DNA from: Desulfobacterales bacterium
GTDB taxonomy: Bacteria > Desulfobacterota > Desulfobacteria > Desulfobacterales > C00003106
Assembly: GCA_030594505.1 (NCBI GenBank)
Contig: JAUVFC010000059.1
Coordinates: 1 to 8,916 of the forward strand
Direction: 5' to 3'
Length of the DNA stretch: 8,916 nucleotides
Shown: piece by piece, positions 1 to 5,421 of the stretch
How positions within the stretch are numbered: position 1 is the stretch's first letter
Layout of the letters: every line of letters starts with the position of its first letter
Notes under the pieces: generated by a model
What the model saw: the letters and a program-made list of their open reading frames with translations, nothing else
Databases searched by the model: none
Told to the model about the DNA's origin: nothing
Translations under genes and position numbers: made by a program

Positions 1-951
1 GTAAATGGCGATTTCGGCAACACCTATACGGTCCTGTTCCCCCGTGCCGATCCCCACTGTCGTCTCATCTTTGACATAGAGAACCGAATTGGAAGTAACC
101 CCTTGTTCCACAGACCATCCAAAGAGCATATCCGCATATTCTTTTCCCGTCGGTTCCCTCTCGACCCTGTAAGTCTTGCCCTGATAAGTGGACTCGGCTA
201 TCTTAAAATCTTCCTGGGACCGTATTCTGTTGAGTGGAGATTGCTGAACAATAAAGCCGCCGTCCGTTAACGATTTGAAGTCGACAAAGCGCGTTTGGCT
301 GTATTCCCGGAGCTTGTCTATTCTTGAAATCCGGACGATGCGGAGATTTTTCCGTTTTTTCAAAATATCTACCGTCCCTTCTTCATAATCAGGGGCCGCC
401 ACTACCTCTAAGTAATTGTCAGCGATCAATTCAGCAGTCTCAACATCAAGGGCCCGGTTAAAAACAACGCATCCGCCGAATGCCGCGATACGGTCGGCGC
501 GGTTTGCGCGGGCGTAAGCCTCGACCAAACCGCCGGCAGAGGCTATACCGCAAGGGTTGTTGTGTTTGAGTATAATCGCGGTCGGTTTGCCCATCAGGTA
601 CTTCATGATATTCAGGCCGTTGTCGATATCGGTAAGATTCGTTTTTCCGGGGTGTTTTCCCGCCTGAAGCATGTCTGCCTCGTCAATGGCGCTCACCAGC
701 CCTTTTCCGGCATCAATGAACCGACACTCTCCAAGGACCAGATTCCCATTGGCCAGCATATACAGGGCTGCCTCCTGTCCCGGATTTTCTCCGTACCTGA
801 GCCCCTTTTCCACCAGCTCGCCTGATGCCGAATCAGGAATCTTCCAGGCCCGCTTTTGGTAAACCAACTTCCGGTCTCCGAAAGAGATGGTGATAGTATC
901 GGGGAAATGGTCTTCCATCACAGTCTTATACGCTTGCTTTAGGTCTCCCAT
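1..951 (-). CDS. purH: Phosphoribosylaminoimidazolecarboxamide (AICAR) formyltransferase, stand-alone, 3' part cut by the window edge
   Basis: Predicted to transfer a formyl group from 10-formyl-tetrahydrofolate to AICAR, giving FAICAR, the penultimate step of cytosolic purine synthesis. The 317 codons in view show the AICARFT motif RYGENPGQ near residues 52-59 and KHNNPCG starting at K129; K129-H130 match the catalytic Lys-His pair of PurH. In most bacteria this domain is the C-terminal half of bifunctional PurH, behind an MGS-like IMP cyclohydrolase domain. Here the protein starts directly at the junction, with about 50 residues before RYGENP, so the cyclohydrolase domain is absent. The start is well supported: an ATG with AAGGAGG five bases upstream. 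The reading frame is open to position 1, so the C-terminus is missing. The cyclohydrolase must be encoded elsewhere, as a split PurH or another enzyme. The domain assignment is strong; the symbol covers only the formyltransferase half. Confidence 0.9.
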   Translation of the reverse strand, partial: MGDLKQAYKTVMEDHFPDTITISFGDRKLVYQKRAWKIPDSASGELVEKGLRYGENPGQEAALYMLANGNLVLGECRFIDAGKGLVSAIDEADMLQAGKHPGKTNLTDIDNGLNIMKYLMGKPTAIILKHNNPCGIASAGGLVEAYARANRADRIAAFGGCVVFNRALDVETAELIADNYLEVVAAPDYEEGTVDILKKRKNLRIVRISRIDKLREYSQTRFVDFKSLTDGGFIVQQSPLNRIRSQEDFKIAESTYQGKTYRVEREPTGKEYADMLFGWSVEQGVTSNSVLYVKDETTVGIGTGEQDRIGVAEIAIY

Positions 952-956
952 AAGAA

Positions 957-963
957 CCTCCTT
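957..963 (-). promoter_or_regulatory. Strong ribosome binding site of the AICAR formyltransferase gene
   Basis: AAGGAGG read on the minus strand, five bases before the ATG at 951. It fixes the start of the formyltransferase and argues against the gene being the broken 3' half of a longer bifunctional purH. Confidence 0.8.
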
Positions 964-1007
964 TTAAGTAACTAAAGTTTGAAGTGAGCTAAAGTGCCTA
1001 AAGTGAG

Positions 1008-1023
1008 TCCCGCCTTGGCGGGA
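1008..1023. repeat. Short GC-rich perfect palindrome (hairpin)
   Basis: TCCCGCC-TT-GGCGGGA forms a 6-7 bp GC-rich stem. There is no run of T after it on the minus strand, so it is not a standard intrinsic terminator for the regulator gene upstream. It would lie in the 5' leader of the formyltransferase mRNA if transcription starts near 1030. It may be an intergenic repeat of its own. Confidence 0.5.
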
Positions 1024-1038
1024 TTAAGGAATTTTATC

Positions 1039-1056
1039 ATTATATAAAAAGGTCAA
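1039..1056 (-). promoter_or_regulatory. Possible promoter region for the AICAR formyltransferase gene
   Basis: On the minus strand a perfect TATAAT (1044 down to 1039) lies in AT-rich DNA, with a TTGACC (1056-1051) just upstream. The two are only six bases apart, so they cannot serve as one -35/-10 pair; a TAAAAT 14 bases after TTGACC is also too close. A promoter here is plausible from base composition and position, about 90 bases before the start codon, but weak. Confidence 0.25.
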
Positions 1057-1070
1057 CATCCTTAACTTTG

Positions 1071-1258
1071 ATGACATCGTAAAAAGTCTTTGATGAGCTA
1101 ATATTGGTCACTTTTCTTAGAGCTTCTTGGTGAAGCGAAGCGTCAAAATCGTAAACTGTTTGAGGACGTTAGTCCGAGTTTTTACGATTTAGCGAAGCGA
1201 ACTTAGAAGCTCTAAAAAGTGACCAATCAAGCGAATTGAAGACTTTTTACGATGTCAT
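1071..1258. repeat. Long palindromic dispersed element, copy A (MITE-like)
   Basis: A 188-bp imperfect palindrome with ends ATGACATCG and CGATGTCAT; complementarity extends outward to TTG/CAA (1068-1261). Inward, the arms share CGTAAAAAGTCTT, then TTGGTCACTTTT and AGAGCTTCT, and the centre is a hairpin: AAATCGTAAA (1146-1155) pairs with TTTACGATTT (1181-1190), topped by GGAC-GTTA-GTCC (1164-1175). It is about 90% identical to copy B at 2759-2947 and has no coding capacity. Size, terminal inverted repeats and more than one copy suggest a non-autonomous mobile element or a large REP-like sequence. No clear target-site duplication is seen. Confidence 0.8.
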
Positions 1259-1304
1259 CAACTTTAGGCACTTCAAACTTTAGTTCACTTTCCATTAGTC
1301 TTAT

Positions 1305-1322
1305 ACTTTTTACGAAATCATC
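1305..1322. repeat. Solo terminus of the palindromic element
   Basis: ACTTTTTACGAAATCATC is identical over 18 bases to the right end of copy B (2931-2948), but no element body follows. It overlaps the stop codon of the response regulator gene by two bases, giving tandem TGATGA on the minus strand. It could be the remnant of an excised or deleted copy, or the preferred target site of the element. Confidence 0.6.
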
Positions 1323-2724
1323 AATATTTAATCGAATATTCTTTCATCTTATACAATAGGGTAGGGTGACTGATTTCAAGGAGTTTGGCAGCCTGCGTCC
1401 GGTTCCCTTTTGTCCGTTTAAGCCCCCTTTCTATCAACATTTTTTCAAGAAAAACGGTACTCGTTTTGATAGAAAGAGTATCAAAAGAAAAGGGATCTCC
1501 GGTCTCTCTGCCTTCTCTGACCTCACTCGGCAAGTCCTCAATATTGATAGTATCATGATCCATCATAACCATTGTGCGTTCTATTACGTTTTCAAGTTCT
1601 CTGACATTTCCTCGCCAGGTACGCTCCATAAGCCTTTGAATGGCGTTTGGGTGAATTCCACGAACTGTTTTGTTGAGACGTAAGTTGAGCTTCCTGATAA
1701 AATGTTCAACCAAAATGGGGATGTCTTCTTTTCGTTCTCGGAGGGGGGGAAGGACGATCGGCAGGACATTGATTCTATAGTACAGATCATCCCTGAAGGC
1801 GCCGTTTTTTACCGCTTTTGAAAGGTCCTTTGCCGTTGCCGCGATAATGCGGATATCGACTTTAATCGACTTATTACTCCCCAGAGGCCGGATCTCTTCT
1901 TCCTGCAAGGCGCGCAGCAATTTCACCTGAAGCGACATGGAAAGTTCTCCTATCTCATCCAAGAAAAGGGTCCCGCCGTTTGCCTCATTAAAGAGCCCTT
2001 TTTTATCACGGATGGCGTCAGTAAACGCTCCTTTAACATGGCCGAAAAGTTCACTTTCCAAAATTTGTTCAGGAAGCCCGCCGCAGTTAATTGCAACCAT
2101 GGGGGCATTTTTACGAATACCGTTATAGTGGATCGCCTTTGCTATAAGCTCTTTCCCTGTCCCGCTTTCCCCGGTAATTAAGACGGTTGTTTTGTGCTCC
2201 GCGATCTTTTGGACTGTTTTAAAGATGTCGCGCATGGCCGCACTCCTGGCAATAATATTCTCAAAGCCAAATGTCTTTCTGATCGCATCTCTCAGCAGGG
2301 AATTCTCATGCCTGAGTTGTATCCTTTCTTCTGTTTGCCGCAGCTTTACCAGGATCTCATCCGGTTTGAACGGTTTGGAAATATAATCTGCGGCGCCAAA
2401 CTTCATGGCCTCCACAGCAGTATCTACAGTTCCATAGGCGGACATCATAATGAGTATTGCTTCAGCCCTTCGACCGATAGCGGATTTAAGAAAGTCTATA
2501 CCGTCCATCTCCGGCATCCTTATATCGCAAAGCACTACATCAAAGTCCCCCTCCTCAAACAGAGTCAACCCTTTTATACCATCCGGTGCGGTAGTAACGG
2601 TATAGCCGACCTTCTTTAAGATGACCGACAGGACATGACGCATATTGGGTTCATCGTCGATCACTAAAACGTTTTTAAAAGACTTGAACGATCTATTCTC
2701 TCTTCTTCTCTCTATAATAGCCAT
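1321..2724 (-). CDS. Sigma-54-dependent response regulator, NtrC family (REC / AAA+ / Fis-type HTH)
   Basis: Predicted cytosolic two-component regulator that, once phosphorylated, hydrolyses ATP to open sigma-54 RNA polymerase promoters. The 467 residues have the full NtrC layout. The receiver domain (about 17-135) has acidic D23-D24, phospho-acceptor D67, S95 and K117. The AAA+ domain (about 155-390) has Walker A GESGTGKE at 185-192, the sigma-54-contact loop as GAFTDA (232-237) rather than GAFTGA, and Walker B GTLFLDE at 251-257. A Fis-like helix-turn-helix lies at 440-463. The ATG at 2724 was chosen because it starts shortly before the receiver domain; the longer frame from a GTG at 2799 would run into repeat copy B. 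The ribosome binding site is weak. No partner histidine kinase is in view, so the signal and targets are unknown. It lies between nadE and purH on the same strand, separated from both by repeats. Confidence 0.93.
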   Translation of the reverse strand: MAIIERRRENRSFKSFKNVLVIDDEPNMRHVLSVILKKVGYTVTTAPDGIKGLTLFEEGDFDVVLCDIRMPEMDGIDFLKSAIGRRAEAILIMMSAYGTVDTAVEAMKFGAADYISKPFKPDEILVKLRQTEERIQLRHENSLLRDAIRKTFGFENIIARSAAMRDIFKTVQKIAEHKTTVLITGESGTGKELIAKAIHYNGIRKNAPMVAINCGGLPEQILESELFGHVKGAFTDAIRDKKGLFNEANGGTLFLDEIGELSMSLQVKLLRALQEEEIRPLGSNKSIKVDIRIIAATAKDLSKAVKNGAFRDDLYYRINVLPIVLPPLRERKEDIPILVEHFIRKLNLRLNKTVRGIHPNAIQRLMERTWRGNVRELENVIERTMVMMDHDTINIEDLPSEVREGRETGDPFSFDTLSIKTSTVFLEKMLIERGLKRTKGNRTQAAKLLEISHPTLLYKMKEYSIKY

Positions 2725-2758
2725 TGTTTGATCCAATCGTTGCGTGTTTATGGTTATA

Positions 2759-2947
2759 ATGATTTCGTAAAAAGTTTTTGATGAGCTTATATTGATCACT
2801 TTTTTTAGAGCTTCTTGGTGAAGCGAAGCGTAAAAATCGTAAACTGTTTGAGGACGTTAGCCCGAGTTTTTACGATTTAGCGAAGCGAACTTAGAAGCTA
2901 TAAAATGTGACCAATATAAGCTCATTGAAGACTTTTTACGAAATCAT
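2759..2947. repeat. Long palindromic dispersed element, copy B (MITE-like)
   Basis: 189 bp with termini ATGATTTCG and CGAAATCAT. The terminal arms share CGTAAAAAGT and then ATGAGCTTATATTG, making this copy's ends better matched than copy A's. The central part matches copy A, including GAAGCGAAGCG, the hairpin AAATCGTAAA/TTTACGATTT, and GGACGTTAG. It fills most of the gap between nadE (stop five bases beyond its right end) and the regulator (start 34 bases from its left end). If the two genes are cotranscribed, the mRNA would carry this large hairpin. No coding capacity is seen. Confidence 0.8.
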
Positions 2948-2952
2948 CCTCC

Positions 2953-4602
2953 TCACGACCTGACAAATTTCGCGGCAATCGGCATCCTTCTTCCCATGCC
3001 AAAGGCCTTGCTGGTAACTTTCAAGCCGGGAGCCCCCTGTCTTCTTTTATACTCGTTTTTGTCAACGGTTTCAACAATCCATTGTACTAATTTCGGTTCA
3101 ACGCCCTGGCGTATGATCTCCTCCTCGGAAAGCCCTTCATCCAGATAAGAGAAAAGGACCTTATCCAATACCTCATACGGGGGGAGTGTATCCTGATCCA
3201 ATTGGCCCGGTTTTAATTCCGCTGAGGGCGGTTTTTCAATAATTTCCTTTGGAATTATTTCTGATCTTCGGTTAATATAATGGGCTAATTTATAGACCAT
3301 TGTTTTGGGGACATCGGAAAGGACCGCCAACCCACCGCTCATGTCTCCGTAAAGAGTACAGTAGCCAACTGCCAGTTCGCTTTTGTTCCCCGTTGAAAGA
3401 ACAAGATGTCCGAACTTGTTGGAAAAAGCCATCAATATATTTCCACGAATTCGTGCCTGGATATTTTCTTTGGTAACATCGACCTCTTTCCCGCTGAAAT
3501 GATCTTGCAGAGTATTACAGTAGGAAGAGAATATATCAAAAACAGGGATTACCTTGAACGATATTCCAAGGTTCTCGGCAAGCATTCCGGAATCTTCTAT
3601 ACTCCCTTTAGAAGAATACAAAGAAGGCATGGAAATTCCTAATACATTTTTGCTCCCTACGGCTTCTGTGGCCAAACAGCAGGTGACTGCGGAATCGATT
3701 CCCCCGGAAAGTCCGAGAACCACCTTTGAAAATCCGCACTTGATTATATAATCCTTGATCCCCAAAACCAGGGCCTTGAAAACAGATTCGATCTTTTCTT
3801 CCGGCACATATGGGCCCGTGCCACGTAATGTAGCGGTATCTATGGTTTCAATCCGCTCCTCAAAAGAAGGAAAAACCAGCCCGGGTTCGCCGTTCCGGTC
3901 TATATACATACTTTTCCCGTCAAAGATCAACTCGTCATTGCCGCCGATCTGATTGACAAAAATGAGTGGGATACTATACTTCCGAACATGGTTTTGAAAA
4001 AGTCTGTATCGAATTTCATCTTTTTCTGTGTCAAAAGGGGATGCTGAAAGATTAATAAACAATGACGCCCCCTGTTCAGCCAAGGCCTTCATGGGATCAA
4101 CGGGATAATGCCTTCCCCGCCACACGGATTGATCGTTCCATGCGTCCTCGCAAATTGAAATACCAAGTATCTCGTCCTTGAATTTTACTACCTGTATGTT
4201 AGGGGCCGGATCAAAAAATCGGGCCTCGTCAAAGACGTCATAGGTGGGTAATAGTGATTTGTGCCGGCTTGCCAGGATTTCTCCGGAAAAGACCATGTGA
4301 GCCGAATTATAGAGACCTGTCCCCACCTCCTTTCCCGTTGTTTGGACGGTACCGAACAATATCCCTGTCCGGGGATATTGTTTTGATTCCTCAACGATTT
4401 TTCGTGCCCCGGCGTTCGCCTTTTTAACAAATTGGTCGTTTTGCAAAAAGTCATAGGGAGGATACCCGACCAGAAACAACTCGGGGAAAACAACAAGATC
4501 CGGGGAATCCTTACATGAGGAAGACAAAGTTTTTTTTAGTTTTGCGAGGTTTCCGTCAATATCACCGATCGTGGGATTCAATTGTGCAATGGTAATCTTC
4601 AT
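2953..4602 (-). CDS. nadE: Glutamine-dependent NAD+ synthase
   Basis: Catalyses the last step of NAD+ synthesis: ATP-dependent amidation of nicotinic acid adenine dinucleotide, using ammonia released from glutamine. The 549 residues hold two domains. An N-terminal nitrilase-type glutaminase (about 1-260) carries the triad E41 (in VVFPELF), K115 (in HKSLLP) and C151 (in ISICEDAW). A C-terminal NAD synthetase domain (about 265-549) carries the ATP-pyrophosphatase loop SGGIDS at 299-304. Length and order fit the bacterial two-domain NadE, so it should not need a separate amidotransferase. The start is the ATG at 4602 beginning MKITIAQLNP, the usual glutaminase N-terminus; upstream in-frame codons translate a repeat and are rejected. 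Its own ribosome binding site is poor, while the leader holds a strong inverted repeat and a possible short ORF overlapping this start. Cytosolic. Confidence 0.96.
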   Translation of the reverse strand: MKITIAQLNPTIGDIDGNLAKLKKTLSSSCKDSPDLVVFPELFLVGYPPYDFLQNDQFVKKANAGARKIVEESKQYPRTGILFGTVQTTGKEVGTGLYNSAHMVFSGEILASRHKSLLPTYDVFDEARFFDPAPNIQVVKFKDEILGISICEDAWNDQSVWRGRHYPVDPMKALAEQGASLFINLSASPFDTEKDEIRYRLFQNHVRKYSIPLIFVNQIGGNDELIFDGKSMYIDRNGEPGLVFPSFEERIETIDTATLRGTGPYVPEEKIESVFKALVLGIKDYIIKCGFSKVVLGLSGGIDSAVTCCLATEAVGSKNVLGISMPSLYSSKGSIEDSGMLAENLGISFKVIPVFDIFSSYCNTLQDHFSGKEVDVTKENIQARIRGNILMAFSNKFGHLVLSTGNKSELAVGYCTLYGDMSGGLAVLSDVPKTMVYKLAHYINRRSEIIPKEIIEKPPSAELKPGQLDQDTLPPYEVLDKVLFSYLDEGLSEEEIIRQGVEPKLVQWIVETVDKNEYKRRQGAPGLKVTSKAFGMGRRMPIAAKFVRS

Positions 4603-4667
4603 CTTCGCTTCACTATGAGGCTGTCCGAGAATTCTGATCCTACTGCAAAAGAGTGAGAACGAGACAT
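4599..4667 (-). other. Possible 22-codon upstream ORF overlapping the nadE start
   Basis: On the minus strand an ATG at 4667 opens 22 sense codons (MSRSHSFAVG..., ending VKRR). Its stop TGA overlaps the nadE ATG as ATGA. AGGAGG (4686-4681) lies 13 bases before this ATG, longer than optimal spacing. Most of the ORF lies inside the 68-bp inverted repeat. It could couple translation to nadE, whose own ribosome site is weak, or be a chance frame through a repeat. No family is recognised. Confidence 0.2.
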
Positions 4668-4684
4668 AATTCTCGGACAGCCTC
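4617..4684. repeat. 68-bp element with perfect 17-bp inverted repeats in the nadE leader
   Basis: GAGGCTGTCCGAGAATT (4617-4633) is perfectly complementary to 4668-4684, around a 34-base spacer. As RNA it would form a strong hairpin ending 14 bases before the nadE start. It is unrelated in sequence to copies A and B. It may be a small MITE or the two ends of an insertion-sequence remnant; it is not followed by a T-run. The AGGAGG at its outer left edge on the minus strand would be partly buried in the stem. Confidence 0.7.
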
Positions 4685-4715
4685 CTAAAGACATTCAGCA
4701 AAAAGCTTTTCAAAG

Positions 4716-4733
4716 ACTTTTTACGAAATTATC
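4716..4733. repeat. Solo terminus of the palindromic element upstream of nadE
   Basis: ACTTTTTACGAAATTATC differs by one base from the 18-bp right end of copy B. On the minus strand it continues as CGTAAAAAGTCTTTGA, matching the left arm of copy A further inward. No second arm is found nearby. It has the same orientation as the copies at 1305-1322 and 2931-2948, so nadE lies between two direct copies of the terminus. Confidence 0.5.
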
Positions 4734-4774
4734 TCAGTTTGTAGATCCTCTTTACAAAAATGTTTTTAAATAGT

Positions 4775-4802
4775 ATTATGTCACACAGACTTAAACCGGC
4801 AA
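4775..4802 (-). promoter_or_regulatory. Candidate sigma-70-type promoter for nadE
   Basis: On the minus strand TTGCCG (4802-4797) and CATAAT (4780-4775) are separated by 16 bases, a fair match to the -35/-10 consensus. Transcription would start near 4768 and give a leader of about 165 bases containing the solo terminus and the 68-bp hairpin. Evidence is motif match and position only. Confidence 0.4.
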
Positions 4803-4879
4803 GTTCTCTTTTTCAACCGACTTTTGTTAGAATCCGGTATTTTTTCTCTAATAGAACTCGGTCCTTGTTTTAGAATTTG

Positions 4880-4908
4880 TATTAAAAGCCTAATCAAATG
4901 TGTATAAT
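4880..4908 (+). promoter_or_regulatory. Candidate promoter for hsp20-lon
   Basis: A perfect TATAAT at 4903-4908 lies 46 bases before the hsp20 ATG. The -35 region at the right spacing (TATTAA, 4880-4885) is poor, so an activator or alternative sigma factor could be involved. No clear sigma-32-like promoter (CTTGAAA...CCCCAT) and no CIRCE operator was found between 4603 and 4954. Besides this, that gap holds only the nadE leader, its promoter and the repeats listed. Confidence 0.4.
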
Positions 4909-4943
4909 CCCGGTTTATAGAAAGATTAACGACGGTTGGCGTT

Positions 4944-4948
4944 AGGAG
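4944..4948 (+). promoter_or_regulatory. Ribosome binding site of hsp20
   Basis: AGGAG six bases before the ATG at 4955; it fixes the start codon of the small heat-shock protein. Confidence 0.75.
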
Positions 4949-4954
4949 ATACCA

Positions 4955-5404
4955 ATGGAATACATCAAAATTCGTTTTGGGAAAAATTTAGGACAGATGC
5001 ACAGCCGTATTCAGAGAACTATAGATGACATGTTTCAACGTGTCAACCCCCTCCTTTCGGTTCTCCCCGGAGAAGTGTGGCGTCCCCAGATGGATATCTT
5101 TGAAACAGAAGATGCAATTGTGATTGTCTGTGAGGTATCAGGGGTAAAAAAGGAACATCTTGTGGTCGAAATAGATTCCGGCGCCGTTAAAATATCCGGT
5201 AAAAGGGAAGACCTCCGTGAATCTAAAGTACTAAGATATCATTTGGCGGAGATTCCTTACGGCAGCTTTGAGCGGATTTTAATGCTCTCGGTCCCGATCG
5301 ACGTAAACGAAGTGACAGCGTCCTACAAGGATGGGCTTTTAACTATTAAAATGACCAAACGTGCCCATGGCAAGGCACACAATATCCCGATCGAAAATGC
5401 TTGA
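4955..5404 (+). CDS. Small heat-shock protein, Hsp20 / alpha-crystallin family
   Basis: ATP-independent holdase chaperone that binds unfolding proteins in the cytosol and keeps them refoldable. The 149-residue protein has a short N-terminal arm (1-41) beginning with a basic stretch, an alpha-crystallin beta-sandwich domain (about 42-136) opening with WRPQMDIFETEDA, and the family's conserved late strand as ASYKDGLLTIKM (122-133). The C-terminal tail carries IPI (144-146), the I-x-I motif that docks onto neighbouring subunits in the oligomer. Length is typical. The AGGAG site supports the start. Its TGA stop overlaps the region of the lon start, so the two are very probably cotranscribed, linking holdase and protease. 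Family assignment is firm; the specific paralogue name cannot be decided. Confidence 0.94.
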   Translation: MEYIKIRFGKNLGQMHSRIQRTIDDMFQRVNPLLSVLPGEVWRPQMDIFETEDAIVIVCEVSGVKKEHLVVEIDSGAVKISGKREDLRESKVLRYHLAEIPYGSFERILMLSVPIDVNEVTASYKDGLLTIKMTKRAHGKAHNIPIENA

Positions 5405-5421
5405 TGGGAGAGAGACAAAAT

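Larger units (their letters stand above)
970..1285. repeat. Outer inverted repeat enclosing palindromic element copy A
   Basis: The left arm (970-1004) contains AACTAAAGTTTGAAGTG and, after six extra bases, AGTGCCTAAAGT. The right arm (1261-1285) is the reverse complement of both pieces fused, sharing the central AGTG. The left arm also carries CTAAAGT three times (from 972, 989 and 998). The right arm abuts the end of copy A, while the left arm is separated from it by about 65 bases holding a GC-rich hairpin and AT-rich DNA. This and copy A account for nearly the whole 961-1320 gap; no gene is visible there. Function unknown: it may be a second repeat family into which copy A inserted. Confidence 0.6.

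Noticed and set aside
562..862. Plus-strand ORFs of 87 and 63 codons opposite the AICAR formyltransferase
   Set aside because: Antisense shadows of a clear enzyme gene, without ribosome sites or domains.
970..1285. CRISPR array
   Set aside because: The repeats are inverted and irregular, with no regularly spaced direct repeats and no cas genes.
2725..2799. 25-codon N-terminal extension of the response regulator from a GTG at 2799
   Set aside because: It reads through the left arm of palindromic copy B and adds no known domain; the receiver domain starts just after the ATG at 2724.
4603..4713. 37-codon N-terminal extension of NadE from a TTG at 4713
   Set aside because: It translates the 68-bp inverted repeat and its surroundings; NadE homologues start at the MKITIAQ-type N-terminus.
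4734..4954. CIRCE or sigma-32-type heat-shock control before hsp20
   Set aside because: Neither TTAGCACTC/GAGTGCTAA nor a CTTGAAA...CCCCAT pair is present.
5401..5421. Longer Lon start at TTG 5401
   Set aside because: No ribosome site precedes it; GGGAGAGAG favours the ATG at 5422. The ATG at 5404 cannot be fully excluded.
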